Shown: positions 8,003-17,064 of the stretch, piece after piece
How positions within the stretch are numbered: the first letter of the stretch is position 1
Layout of the letters: every line of letters begins with the position of its first letter
NCBI GenBank assembly: GCA_028823175.1
Contig: JAPKBZ010000020.1
Location: 1 to 61,532 of the forward strand
Direction: 5' to 3'
Source of the DNA: Myxococcota bacterium
GTDB taxonomy: Bacteria; Myxococcota_A; UBA9160; UBA4427
Length of the DNA stretch: 61,532 nt
Translations under genes and position numbers: made by a program
The notes under the pieces: generated by a model
What the model was told of the DNA's origin: nothing
The model's database searches: none
Seen by the model: only the letters and a program-made list of their open reading frames with translations

Positions 8003-9973
8003 ATGTCCGAACTTGGGCTCTACTCAATCCGGCTGGCGCTACTCGCCGCCGGAGTCGGCATCCTCGCCGGCATCTACGGAGGGCTCAGCCGCCGGGACGA
8101 CTGGAGCCGCGTCGCCGAACGAGCCGTCTACCTTGTCTTTGGCTTTCTGGCCGTCGCCATGTTCGCCCTTTTCTGGGCCCTGGCGACGAACGACTTTTCT
8201 CTCGCCTACGTGGCCAGGCACTCGGCCCGCAGCATGGAGCTTTATTACCGGCTGGGGGCCCTTTGGGGTGGGCAATCGGGTTCGCTGATGCTCTGGGTTT
8301 TCCTGCTGATGGCCTTCGGCTCGGCCGGGGTGTACGCCAATCGCAACCTGCACCGCCGCTTGATCCCCTGGGTCGCGGTGATGCTGCTCCTGAATGCCGG
8401 CTTCTTCCTCGGCCTTCTCGAGTTTCTCAGCAACCCCTTCGAACGGCTGCCCCACGATCAAGTGCTCTCGGATGGCCAAGGTCTCAACCCCCTGCTCCAA
8501 CACCCGGTCATGCTGATCCACCCGATCATGCTCTACCTCGGCTTCACCGCCTTCGCGACGCCCTTCGCCTTTGCGTTTGCCGCCCTGGTTACCGGCGAGC
8601 TCGGCACATCATGGTTTCGCACGACCCGACGCTGGAGCCTGATCGCCTGGCTGGCTCTGGGCTGCGGCATCGTGCTGGGAGGCCGCTGGGCCTACGAAGT
8701 GCTGGGCTGGGGAGGCTATTGGGCGTGGGACCCAGTGGAGAACGCCTCCCTCATGCCCTGGCTGGCCGCCACCGCCTACCTCCACTCGGTCATGATCCAG
8801 GAAAAGCGAAATATGCTGAAGACCTGGAACGTGGTCCTGATCGGCCTGACCTATTGCATGTGCCTGTTCGGAACCTTCCTAACGCGAAGCGGGATCGTGC
8901 AATCCGTCCACGCCTTTACCGATGCCGGTTGGTACAAGCCCATTTTTCTCGGCTACGTCGGAATTTCCGCGCTCATCTTCTACTCCGCGGTCTTCTACCG
9001 CCGCCGGGAACTGGCAAGCCCCAACCGGCTCGAATCCGTCATTTCCCGCGAGTCGAGTTTTATCCTGAACAACTGGGTCTTCATGGTTCTCCTCGCCGTG
9101 GTTTTCGGGTTTACGATGCTCCCGGTCTTCTCCGAGTCCTTGAGCGGCGAGCGACTCACCCTCGGCCCGCATTTCTTCAACGTGGTCACGGCACCCCTCG
9201 TCCTGATCCTGCTCTTCCTGACCGGGGTCGGGCCGCTGATCGCGTGGCGGAAGGCCAGCCCTGCCAGCCTCAGACGCCAATTCAAGTGGCCGACCCTCAC
9301 CGGCGTCGTCACCACCCTCATTCTCGCCGCCGTTTTCTGGGGCCAGGTGGGCTATTGGGCGCTCTGCTGCTGGGGCCTATGCGCTTTCGTGGCGGCGGCG
9401 ATCACCCAGGAATACGCCCTGGCCATAGCGGCCCGCAGGCGGGTTCACGGCGAGTCCGTGGTCGCTGCCTTCGCGACCCTTTTGCGCAAGAATCAGAGGC
9501 GCTACGGCGGCTATATCATCCACCTGGGTGTCGTTGTGATCTTACTGGGCATCTCGGGAAGCGTCTTCAACTACGAGCGCCTCGAAAACATGGTGCCCGG
9601 TGACTCCGTCGAGGTTCAGGAGTACCGGCTCGAATACCTCACCGCCAATCCCATCACCGAACAGCATTACGGAGGGGCCACCGCGCGGGTCGCCCTCTAC
9701 CGCCGGGAAAAACCTCTGGCGGTGATGGAGCCCGAAAAGAGGATCTACTGGCTTGAGGAACAGCCGTCGACCATCCCCTCGATCTACTCCACCTGGTCCG
9801 AAGATATCTATGTGATCCTCAACAACATCGAGGCGGACGGTTCGGCGACCCTCAAGATCTACCGAAACCCTCTGGTCAACTGGATCTGGGCCGGGGCCAT
9901 TTTGTTTGCCATGGGGGGCATCGCGATTTTGTGGCCCCACCCGGACCGATCGGAAAGCGAAGATCCCGCATGA
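8003..9973 (+). CDS. ccmF: cytochrome c heme lyase subunit CcmF
   Basis: 656 aa multispanning membrane protein. CcmF receives heme from CcmE and attaches it to CxxCH apocytochromes on the outer face of the inner membrane. The tryptophan-rich WWD heme-handling motif is WGGYWAWDPVENASLMPWL (about residue 236). The family's conserved histidines are present in MLIHPIMLYLGF, AYLHSVMIQEKR, VQSVHAF and GGYIIHLGVVV. Length agrees with bacterial CcmF. A GGGAG lies about 8 nt before the ATG. The TGA overlaps the next start as ATGA. Confidence 0.95.
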   Translation: MSELGLYSIRLALLAAGVGILAGIYGGLSRRDDWSRVAERAVYLVFGFLAVAMFALFWALATNDFSLAYVARHSARSMELYYRLGALWGGQSGSLMLWVFLLMAFGSAGVYANRNLHRRLIPWVAVMLLLNAGFFLGLLEFLSNPFERLPHDQVLSDGQGLNPLLQHPVMLIHPIMLYLGFTAFATPFAFAFAALVTGELGTSWFRTTRRWSLIAWLALGCGIVLGGRWAYEVLGWGGYWAWDPVENASLMPWLAATAYLHSVMIQEKRNMLKTWNVVLIGLTYCMCLFGTFLTRSGIVQSVHAFTDAGWYKPIFLGYVGISALIFYSAVFYRRRELASPNRLESVISRESSFILNNWVFMVLLAVVFGFTMLPVFSESLSGERLTLGPHFFNVVTAPLVLILLFLTGVGPLIAWRKASPASLRRQFKWPTLTGVVTTLILAAVFWGQVGYWALCCWGLCAFVAAAITQEYALAIAARRRVHGESVVAAFATLLRKNQRRYGGYIIHLGVVVILLGISGSVFNYERLENMVPGDSVEVQEYRLEYLTANPITEQHYGGATARVALYRREKPLAVMEPEKRIYWLEEQPSTIPSIYSTWSEDIYVILNNIEADGSATLKIYRNPLVNWIWAGAILFAMGGIAILWPHPDRSESEDPA

Positions 9974-11868
9974 ATCGCCTCGAGCGTGGAAGCGCGCCTC
10001 TCCTCTTGACCCTGCTGGCGCTCGTCGCCGGGCTAGGGGTCCCGGGCCCGGCCGCATGGGCCCAGGCTCCCCAACAGGTCACGTCGCCGAATGCCGATGT
10101 CCCCAAACCGCCGCCGGGCTCCGGGGTCATCCTGGGCCAGGCCCGGGTCGACGAGAACACCGCTCCCATCGCCGACCTCACCGTCGCCCTCTACGCCCTG
10201 CGTGCCGACGGCGCTCCCGGACTGACCAGCACACAAACCGACGAAAGCGGGCTCTTTCGCTTCGCTGGCATCTCGACGGACCCGAGCGTCGTCTACCTGG
10301 TCGGCTCGGAATACCTCGGGATCCCCTTCGCCCAGCGGGCGGTTTTCGAGCCCGGCTCGAGCGAATTGATCGTCAATCTGGCCCTGCGAAAGAGTATCGA
10401 GGACGGCACCCGCCTGACGATCCCCGAGGTCACCTACAAATTCGATTGGGTCGGCGGGCAACTCTTCGTCCAGGTTTCCCATCAAATCGAAAACCCGCTG
10501 GACGAAGTCATCTACGTCGCCCCCGAACGCCGGGACCAGAACCCGGCCCTCCATGCAGCGAGCCTGCCCGAGGGTATTTCGGAGTACATCGACGGTGAGA
10601 AGGGTCAGCGCCAGAACCTCTTGCGCGAGGGCAACCAATTATCCTTCTGGGGGCCCATCTACCCGGGGCCCCAGGAAGTGCGTTACGGCTTCCTGCTGCC
10701 GGGACCCGCGGGCTCCGAAGGGCCAGACAGCGAGAAGATCGACATCGTCGACGTCCTGCCGAGAGGGGCGGGGGCCCTGCGCGTACTGCTCCCCGCCGAC
10801 GCTCCTCCTCCCCAAGGTGACGGCCTCGGCGAGGCATTCGAAAAGGTCTCCATCGACGGCGAAGATTACGCGAGCTACTCCGGCGCGGGGCTGAAGCCGG
10901 GGGACTCGGTCCGGCTCCGCCTGTCGGTCCCGGAAAGCTCCAACGACCTCGATGCCCTCTCCCTGCCCCGAGCCGACTTTTGGGTTGATCACGACGATAC
11001 GGCCATCCGAATCACCGCCGAAGTCCACGTCGATGTTTCCGCGCCGGCTCGTCTTTTGGCGGCTCCCGGCGAAAACCTGCTCGAACTCGAGTTACCCGCC
11101 GGCGCCGAATTCCTGGGCCTCAGCGGCTCTACCCGCCTGCTGGGGGTGACGCCGAACGGGCGCGGTGGCCTCGCCGTCAAGGGTCCCCTGGTCCCGGGGC
11201 CCTCGGTCATCGGCTACCGCTACCGGGTCCCGGTCACGGACAGCGCTCGGCTGGATATCCAGTTCAACAAACCTCTCGATCTGCTGAATGTATTGATCGC
11301 CGACAACGGAGTCGTCATCGAAAATGATCGCCTTCATCGCAAGCGCCCGTTCAAACAGGGAACCCGCTTCTACCTGCACCGAGAGGCCTACCAAGTCGAC
11401 CCCGGCGAACTGATCAGCGTGGGCCTGACGCCCTTAGAGCGCGGTGCCGTATCCTCTGGAGGTGCCCAGGTAGCTGCCTTTGCCATGGCCGGGATCGCCG
11501 CCCTCTTCCTCGCCTTGCCCCTACGGACCCGCCGCACCCGACCGGCTCCGAAAGAGGTTTCCGAGCTCACTCTCAAGCGCGAGATCCTCTACGAATCGAT
11601 CCGTGATCTCGATATTGATTTCGAAACCGGAAAGATCGACGAGGCTGATTTCAAGCTTGTGCGCGAAGAACTCCGCGCTGACGCCATCGCGCTGATGCGT
11701 CAGGAAAAATTGGGAGAGACGGAAAGCCCGGAGGCAGGCGCGCCGGTCACACCCGTCAAGGCCGATCCGGGCGACTTCTGCCCGGGATGCGGCGTTGCCG
11801 TGGGAACGGGCTGGAGTTTCTGCTCCGCTTGCGGCCACGGGCTGGGAACGGAGACCCCCCCCGAGTGA
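9970..11868 (+). CDS. Ccm-operon accessory protein: exported domains, membrane anchor, CcmI-like helices and zinc ribbon
   Basis: 632 aa, coupled on both sides (ATGA with ccmF, GTGA with ccmA). A signal peptide (about residues 1-31, cut near AWAQA) leads to a carboxypeptidase-regulatory-like beta domain (VILGQARVDENTAPIADLTVALY ... TDESGLFRFAGI, about residues 50-120), then ~350 residues of beta-rich extracytoplasmic sequence. A transmembrane helix follows near residue 505. On the far side lies a helical stretch (LKREILYESIRDLDID, TGKIDEADFKLVREELR) resembling the helical part of CcmI/CcmH-type proteins, then a zinc ribbon (CPGC ... CSAC) at the C-terminus. Conserved operon position argues for a role in apocytochrome or heme delivery; that is inference. 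Confidence 0.75.
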   Translation: MNRLERGSAPLLLTLLALVAGLGVPGPAAWAQAPQQVTSPNADVPKPPPGSGVILGQARVDENTAPIADLTVALYALRADGAPGLTSTQTDESGLFRFAGISTDPSVVYLVGSEYLGIPFAQRAVFEPGSSELIVNLALRKSIEDGTRLTIPEVTYKFDWVGGQLFVQVSHQIENPLDEVIYVAPERRDQNPALHAASLPEGISEYIDGEKGQRQNLLREGNQLSFWGPIYPGPQEVRYGFLLPGPAGSEGPDSEKIDIVDVLPRGAGALRVLLPADAPPPQGDGLGEAFEKVSIDGEDYASYSGAGLKPGDSVRLRLSVPESSNDLDALSLPRADFWVDHDDTAIRITAEVHVDVSAPARLLAAPGENLLELELPAGAEFLGLSGSTRLLGVTPNGRGGLAVKGPLVPGPSVIGYRYRVPVTDSARLDIQFNKPLDLLNVLIADNGVVIENDRLHRKRPFKQGTRFYLHREAYQVDPGELISVGLTPLERGAVSSGGAQVAAFAMAGIAALFLALPLRTRRTRPAPKEVSELTLKREILYESIRDLDIDFETGKIDEADFKLVREELRADAIALMRQEKLGETESPEAGAPVTPVKADPGDFCPGCGVAVGTGWSFCSACGHGLGTETPPE

Positions 11869-12563
11869 GCGCCCCCCTGCTGACCCTGCGCGGAATCGAG
11901 AAGAGATACGCGTCGGTGACAGCTCTCGGCGGCATCGATCTGGAACTCAGCGCGGGAGAAAGTATTGCGATCCTCGGGCCCAACGGCGCGGGCAAGAGCA
12001 CTCTGCTGCGCATCATCGCCGGCCTCGCCCACCCTACCTCAGGAACCCTCGAGTTCGCCGGGGGCAAACACGACCGCCGCCGGATCGGATACCTGGGCCA
12101 CTCCACCCTGCTCTACCCCGAACTCAGCGCCCGGGAAAATTTGATCTTCACAGGGCGCCTCTATGGGCTCGCCAACCCCGCCGCTCGCGCCGACCAACTC
12201 CTCGCCGAGGAGGGGCTCACCGAGGTCGCCGGCCGACGCGCCGGAGGGTTCTCCAGGGGAATGGCCCAGCGCCTGTCGATCGCCCGGGCCCGGGTGCACG
12301 CGCCGAGCCTGCTTCTTCTCGATGAGCCGTACACGGGTCTCGATGAGCCCGCGGCGCGGCGCCTGACTTCGCGCCTTCAAAGCCTTTCGGCCGAGGGCCA
12401 CGCCCTGGCTCTCGTCACTCACGAAATCAGCCGCGCCGCTCTGCTCGCGGAGCGCGCCCTGATTCTCAATGCGGGCTCGGTGGCCGGCCGAGTGGCGGGC
12501 CAACCGCTCGATGAAGCCGAACTGGCGAGGGCCTACGCCCGCGCCCTGGAGTGCGAGGCATGA
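11865..12563 (+). CDS. ccmA: heme/cytochrome c export ATPase CcmA
   Basis: 232 aa from a GTG overlapping the previous stop (GTGA). ABC ATPase with Walker A GPNGAGKS (about residue 39), the CcmA-type signature FSRGMAQRLSIARA in place of canonical LSGGQ, Walker B LLLLDEP and the switch His in THEISRA. CcmA with CcmB uses ATP to release holo-CcmE from the CcmC-CcmD complex. Size is typical (200-230 aa). Overlaps ccmB by 4 nt. Confidence 0.93.
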   Translation: MSAPLLTLRGIEKRYASVTALGGIDLELSAGESIAILGPNGAGKSTLLRIIAGLAHPTSGTLEFAGGKHDRRRIGYLGHSTLLYPELSARENLIFTGRLYGLANPAARADQLLAEEGLTEVAGRRAGGFSRGMAQRLSIARARVHAPSLLLLDEPYTGLDEPAARRLTSRLQSLSAEGHALALVTHEISRAALLAERALILNAGSVAGRVAGQPLDEAELARAYARALECEA

Positions 12564-13225
12564 ACGTCGCCCTCGCAATTTTGTGGAAGGACCTGATCAG
12601 CGAATGGCGTGCGCGCGACCGGGTCGTGGCGATGCTGATCTTCTCGATCCTGATGGCCGTGGTTTTTCACTTCGCACTGCCCGGACGCCGTCCCGAGGAA
12701 TTGCAGGCGCTCACGCCCGGGCTGCTCTGGACCGCCTACATCTTTGCCGCACTGCTCGGGCTGAATCGATCCCTCGCCCTCGAACTCGACAACGATGCCC
12801 TGGCTGGGCTCGCCCTCGCCCCGGGCAACCGGGGCTGGATTTTCCTCGGCAAGGCCACGGCCAACTGGATCCTCATCAGCCTCGTCCAGGCGGTCACCGC
12901 GCTCATCTTCGCCATCTTCTACCGGGTAGACCTGGCGCCCGCCCTGCCGGGGCTCGCCTTGGTGGTCGGGCTTGGAACCGTCGGAATTTGCGCCGCAGGC
13001 ACTCTTCTGGCCACCATGGCCGTGCGGACCGGCTTTCGCGAAGTTCTCCTCCCCGTATTGCTGCTGCCCGCCCTCTTCCCCGTTCTCGCGGGAGCCGTCG
13101 AGGGAAGCCTGGCCGCCGTCCAGGGCGTCTCCATCCCCTTCGAGTCTCTGCAATTGCTGATCGTCGTGGATGGTGTCTACTTGGTGGTCGCCTTTCTCGG
13201 CTTCGACTACGTGTTAGACGAGTAA
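12560..13225 (+). CDS. ccmB: heme exporter membrane protein CcmB
   Basis: 221 aa, six predicted transmembrane segments. The N-terminal ILWKDLISEWRARD segment is the conserved cytoplasmic start of CcmB, and GLNRSLALELDNDALAGL, the interhelical loop before the third helix, is also a family hallmark. The start overlaps the ccmA stop (ATGA). It forms the membrane half of the CcmAB transporter, with CcmC. Confidence 0.93.
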   Translation: MNVALAILWKDLISEWRARDRVVAMLIFSILMAVVFHFALPGRRPEELQALTPGLLWTAYIFAALLGLNRSLALELDNDALAGLALAPGNRGWIFLGKATANWILISLVQAVTALIFAIFYRVDLAPALPGLALVVGLGTVGICAAGTLLATMAVRTGFREVLLPVLLLPALFPVLAGAVEGSLAAVQGVSIPFESLQLLIVVDGVYLVVAFLGFDYVLDE

Positions 13226-13298
13226 TGCGCTCCAGACGAAAGCAGCGTCGAGTGCAGCTAGGATTGAGAGCCCAGAGAGAGGAACAAAGAGAGGAACG

Positions 13299-14018
13299 AT
13301 GAGCGAAACTTCGTCGCATTCCGAACTCGGCCCGCCCTCGGTACTCGAGCGCCGGGTCAGCGCCTGGAGGCGTCCGTTGGGCATCGTGCTCGGACTTTGC
13401 TCGATCGCCTACGCCTGGGCGGTGATCACGGCCCCGATCGACAGCATGCAGGGCATCATCCAGAAGATTCTCTACGTCCACCCTCCGCTGGCTTACGGCG
13501 CCTACCTGGGCTTCGCCATCACCGGTGTCGCAGGCATAATCTTTCTCGGCCGGGGAAGGGAGGACATGGATCGCCTCGCCATCGCGAGTGCCGAGGTCGG
13601 AGTTATTTTCTGCACCCTGATGCTCATCACCGGGCCGATCTGGGCTCGGGGAACCTGGGGTGTCTGGTGGTCATGGGACGCCCGGCTCACGGTGACCCTA
13701 CTGCTCTGGTTTGTTTATCTCGCCTATTTACTACTCCGCAGTTTCAGCGGGCCGAGCCCGAGAACCGCGCGCTTCGCGGCGATCTACGGAGTGCTCGGCC
13801 TCGTCTTGATTCCGCTCAACTACTACGTGATCGAACTTTTTGGAAGCCGGAGCATGCACCCGGAAAACCTCCAGGGAGGTAGCCTGGGCGACGGCATGGG
13901 ATTGCCCTTCCTGCTCGGCAATATCACCCTGGCGCTGGCCTTCTTCTACTTGGTCTTCCTGCGCTGGGAGGTCGAAGCCCAGCGTACCGTCGCGGGCGAA
14001 GGAAGTTCGGCTCGCTGA
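13299..14018 (+). CDS. ccmC: heme-trafficking membrane protein CcmC
   Basis: 239 aa, six transmembrane helices. CcmC presents heme to CcmE. The WWD motif is WGVWWSWDARLTVTLLLW (about residue 120), and the two heme-axial His residues are in KILYVHPPLAY and MHPENL. GAGAGGAAC (before 13299) supplies the Shine-Dalgarno site. The 73-bp gap from ccmB is the widest between ccmA and ccmC, but orientation and content keep it in the operon. Confidence 0.95.
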   Translation: MSETSSHSELGPPSVLERRVSAWRRPLGIVLGLCSIAYAWAVITAPIDSMQGIIQKILYVHPPLAYGAYLGFAITGVAGIIFLGRGREDMDRLAIASAEVGVIFCTLMLITGPIWARGTWGVWWSWDARLTVTLLLWFVYLAYLLLRSFSGPSPRTARFAAIYGVLGLVLIPLNYYVIELFGSRSMHPENLQGGSLGDGMGLPFLLGNITLALAFFYLVFLRWEVEAQRTVAGEGSSAR

Positions 14019-14119
14019 CCCCCCGGAGGGCCGAGGCGATTGGAACCAACTCGCCTGGGCTTTTGAGCCCCGGCCCGGAACCCAAAGAAGACAGCCAGAA
14101 CACGAAGGAGAACCCGAGC

Positions 14120-14209
14120 ATGAGCTACCTGATCGCCGCCTACGCCGTGACCGTTGGGACCCTCGTCGCGTACGGAATTGCGCTGAACCGGGAGCGAAAT
14201 CGGCCCTGA
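14120..14209 (+). CDS. ccmD: CcmD-like small membrane protein
   Basis: Only 29 aa, below usual gene-calling limits. It starts at an ATG 9 nt after a strong GAAGGAG (14104-14110) and reads MSYLIAAYAVTVGTLVAYG..., a single hydrophobic helix followed by a short basic tail (NRERNR), the architecture of CcmD. CcmD retains CcmE in the CcmABC complex. Position right after ccmC supports the call. E. coli CcmD is longer (69 aa), but bacterial versions of 40-50 aa and less are common. Confidence 0.8.
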   Translation: MSYLIAAYAVTVGTLVAYGIALNRERNRP

Positions 14210-14218
14210 GGCGTCCTG

Positions 14219-14236
14219 CTCCGCCAGAAGGCGGAG
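14219..14236 (+). terminator. hairpin after ccmD
   Basis: Perfect 7-bp stem CTCCGCC / GGCGGAG with an AGAA loop, 9 nt after the ccmD stop. No proper U-tract follows, so it may be an RNA-stabilising hairpin rather than an intrinsic terminator. Confidence 0.4.
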
Positions 14237-14859
14237 GAATTCGATTCTAGTTGACAGTCGCCCCTCGCAGGCGGTATGACTTCTCTAAGTACCTTCACTG
14301 GTTCAGGGCTGGAAATAGTCCGCACGAGCCGAAGCTGCTTCATCTCCAACGCTTTCGATTCCAAGAGAGGCTGAATTCGCGAAAGACGGATGCGACTTCG
14401 TCGCTGAGTTGCATCTGGAGTGCGTAAGTTGCCTGACGACCTCCCCGAAGAATCCTGCGGGGTAGGCCGGCTGCGAGTGGAAGGCGATTAGGTCAACCAG
14501 GAAATACGGCCCCCCAAGGCCAACTTCAGAAAACTTCAAACTTTTTCCGACTCAAGCAGGGAGGCGGCACCCGGGCGAGCCAAGCGCCGGAACGAACTGA
14601 ACATTTTTCTATCCCGAAGTTCTGGCCAACAGCGCCAGAGGGAGCAGAAATGTCGGTACGCTTCTTGCTCTAGTTCCCCCGAAAGCCTCCTTAAAACCGG
14701 ATGGGTTCCCCGAGGCAGTGGGAAGCCCGAAGTGCGAAGCCAAATCCATGTGCGGCCTCGTCAAAGCTCGGAGAACTCGAGTATGTGTGTACTCGGGCAC
14801 TTGGGCATCAGGAAGTGCCGGGAGAACGATTCCCCCGGCCAGGGAGGCGATCCGAAACC
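14237..14859. other. gene-poor segment, less GC-rich than its neighbours
   Basis: About 620 bp with no convincing gene, RNA or mobile element. A 78-codon minus-strand frame (14303-14539) has no ribosome-binding site and no recognisable similarity. Base composition appears lower in GC than the flanking genes, and there are several A/T runs. It separates the ccm operon from the zinc-ribbon gene and must contain the latter's promoter, which I could not place. Confidence 0.5.
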
Positions 14860-14871
14860 AGGATGGCCAGC

Positions 14872-15360
14872 ATGAAGCGCGGTGTAGGGTATTGCGAGAA
14901 CACGGACTGCGAGGACTACGCCAAGGGCGTGTTCTTGCTCAACCACGGGGACACGTTCTACTGCCCCCGCTGCCGACAACTCGGCAAGGTGGAGAAGGAG
15001 CGCGGTTTCTACACCGGGAACTCCGACATCTTCAAGGAAGTCCGTGTCGAATATAATTTTGATCCGATCAACGGGGTCTACCGTGAGATCGGCATCGTCC
15101 GGGACGAGAGCCTGTGGGGCCGCAACAATGTCTACACCCTCCAGTCGCCCCTGATCAAAACCGAAAAGCGTGCGCTCAAGGTGGCCGAGGCGATTCTCGC
15201 GAACCTGAACCGCTACCGGGGCCTTCTCAACGGCGACGAGATTCCGCGTACGACGGAGATCACGCTCTCGTTCGACGACCCCTTCGACGAGTTCGCACGC
15301 AAGCTCGACCAACTCTCCAAGGAATGGGAAGCGAGCGGGCTGCGCGAACAGCGCGGCTGA
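14872..15360 (+). CDS. zinc-ribbon protein, function unknown
   Basis: 162 aa from ATG 14872, 8 nt after AGGA (14860-14863); ATG 14863 in the same frame would add three residues. Four cysteines near the N-terminus (CENTDC ... FYCPRCRQLG) look like a zinc ribbon of C-x4-C / C-x2-C type. The rest is a mixed alpha/beta region (VRVEYNFDPINGVYREIGIV) and an acidic, helical C-terminus. No catalytic motif is visible and I cannot name a family. It is followed by a clear terminator and appears monocistronic. Confidence 0.7.
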   Translation: MKRGVGYCENTDCEDYAKGVFLLNHGDTFYCPRCRQLGKVEKERGFYTGNSDIFKEVRVEYNFDPINGVYREIGIVRDESLWGRNNVYTLQSPLIKTEKRALKVAEAILANLNRYRGLLNGDEIPRTTEITLSFDDPFDEFARKLDQLSKEWEASGLREQRG

Positions 15361-15432
15361 GAGCACTCGCCGCCTTCCCCCCGCCCGTCGTTCCGGGAAA
15401 CCCCACACATAGCCCGATCAAGGGCGTACAGA

Positions 15433-15469
15433 AAAGCCCCCGCACCTCTCTTCGAGGAGCGGGGGCTTT
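15433..15469 (+). terminator. strong intrinsic terminator (bidirectional)
   Basis: Stem AAAGCCCCCGC (15433-15443) pairs with GCGGGGGCTTT (15459-15469), with a further CCTC/GAGG inner stem closing a TCTTC loop. An A-run on one side and T-run on the other let it work for both the plus-strand zinc-ribbon gene and the convergent minus-strand peptidase. Confidence 0.9.
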
Positions 15470-15483
15470 CTTTGTGGAAGCCT

Positions 15484-16965
15484 TCAGCCCGCGGTCTCGG
15501 AGCCCAGGCGCGCGGCGTCGGCATTCTCGATCAGTCGGCGGTAAAAGCGAACCCCATCTGCGATGCCCGCAACAGGAATTCGCTCGTTGCTGCCATGCGC
15601 CCGGCGCAGGCCATCGGATTCGAGTTCGATGGGGAGAAAACGGTAAACGCAGTCGCACAGGTCGCGGAAATAGCGCGAATCCGTCCCGCCCAGGAGCAGG
15701 TAGGGCGCGATCACGCTCCCGGGAAAAACCTCGTGGACCGTCCGAGACAGGGCCCGCCAAGCCTCGGAATCGGTGCGCGAACTCGGCGAAGCCTCCCGCG
15801 CCGGCTCGAGCATCGAGATGTCGATGCGATCGTCCGACACGATCCGGCGCACCTCAGCGAGCACCGAGTCGCCACTATCCCCCGGCAAAAGCCGGAAATT
15901 CACCGTGGCCTGAGCGCGAGCGGGCAGCACGTTTTCCTTGAGCCCCGCGTGAAAGATCGTCGGCGCCGTCGTGGTCCGCGTCATCGCCGCCATCATGGGT
16001 GAAGAGTCCAGAAAAGCCAGAAGCAGGGGCTCGAAGAGCCAGAGATTGCCGTAGAGGATCCGCATGCCGAACGGACTCGCCGGACCGACCCCCTGCTCGA
16101 AGAAGGCCCGGCTGGCCCCCTCGAAGCGCATGGGGAAACGCTGCTCCTCGAGCTTCACGATAGCTGCGGAAATAATCCCGATGGCGCTCTGGTCCGGAGG
16201 GGCCGAAGAATGCCCACCCATCCCGTCGACCTCGAGGACAAAGCTCACGAATCCTTTTTCAGCGACCCCGACAATCGCCACCGGCGCGTCCACCCCCGGC
16301 ACCAGGCCTCGAACGATGGCCCCACCCTCGTCGAGCACAAGGCCAACGGGCCACCGCCGATCGCCAAAGAGCTTCGCGATCTGGACGGCTCCCTGGCCCC
16401 CGCCCACCTCCTCATCATGGCCCAGGGAGAGGTAGAGCGTTCGGCGGGGTTCGAAGCCTTCGGCCAGAAGCATCTCGGTCGCCTCGAGGATGGCGAAGAG
16501 ACCGAACTTGTCATCAAGGCTGCCCCGGCCCCAGACGAAGCCGTCGGCCACGTCCGCCGCGTAGGGCGGGTGGAGCCAATCGGCTTCGCTGCCCTTATCC
16601 ACGGGGACCACGTCCTGGTGGGCCAACAAAACCGTTCCCGGAAGGCTCGGCTCGCTCCCCAACCAGCGAAAAAGAAGGCTGTGGCCGGAAACGATTTCAA
16701 GATCCAGGTGCTCGTGAATGCCAGGGTAATGAACGGCCAGGTAGGCCCGAAAGTTCTCGAAGGCCGCTTCGTCCATCCCCAAACCGGGTTGGCGCGAGAC
16801 CGTGGGAATCCGCAATCCCCCACGAAAACGCTCGAGAACCGCGTCCGAATCCACAGGGACACCTTCGACAGCCGGGACCACCTCCGAGTCGACCCCTAAA
16901 TTCCAGGCCCGCAGACTCAGGACTATGCCGAGCACACAAAAAATCGCTGCTGCCCACTTCCACAT
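15484..16965 (-). CDS. M20 family metallopeptidase (carboxypeptidase S / PM20D1-like)
   Basis: 493 aa from ATG 16965, preceded by GGGAGG with a 5-nt spacer. A single hydrophobic segment at residues 3-20 anchors or exports the protein. Zinc ligands follow the M20 pattern: HQDVVPV (His, Asp), GRGSLDDK (bridging Asp), HDEEVGG (catalytic Glu and ligand), and a late His in the C-terminal part. The VDGMGGHSSAPP segment lies in the lid/dimerisation domain. The length and the lid resemble yeast carboxypeptidase S and mammalian PM20D1, which cleave C-terminal amino acids or N-acyl amino acids. Substrate unknown. Confidence 0.85.
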   Translation of the reverse strand: MWKWAAAIFCVLGIVLSLRAWNLGVDSEVVPAVEGVPVDSDAVLERFRGGLRIPTVSRQPGLGMDEAAFENFRAYLAVHYPGIHEHLDLEIVSGHSLLFRWLGSEPSLPGTVLLAHQDVVPVDKGSEADWLHPPYAADVADGFVWGRGSLDDKFGLFAILEATEMLLAEGFEPRRTLYLSLGHDEEVGGGQGAVQIAKLFGDRRWPVGLVLDEGGAIVRGLVPGVDAPVAIVGVAEKGFVSFVLEVDGMGGHSSAPPDQSAIGIISAAIVKLEEQRFPMRFEGASRAFFEQGVGPASPFGMRILYGNLWLFEPLLLAFLDSSPMMAAMTRTTTAPTIFHAGLKENVLPARAQATVNFRLLPGDSGDSVLAEVRRIVSDDRIDISMLEPAREASPSSRTDSEAWRALSRTVHEVFPGSVIAPYLLLGGTDSRYFRDLCDCVYRFLPIELESDGLRRAHGSNERIPVAGIADGVRFYRRLIENADAARLGSETAG

Positions 16966-17064
16966 ACCCGCCTCCCGACCGCCCGATTGGGGCGCACATC
17001 GCTGCCGCACTCTACACCACGGTCCTGGAAAAACGGTCGGCCCACCGGCCGAGGGGGGCGGGGT

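Noticed and set aside
14303-14539. 78-codon minus-strand frame in the gap after ccmD
   Set aside because: No Shine-Dalgarno, no similarity, surrounded by non-coding sequence; kept only as a note in the gap entry.
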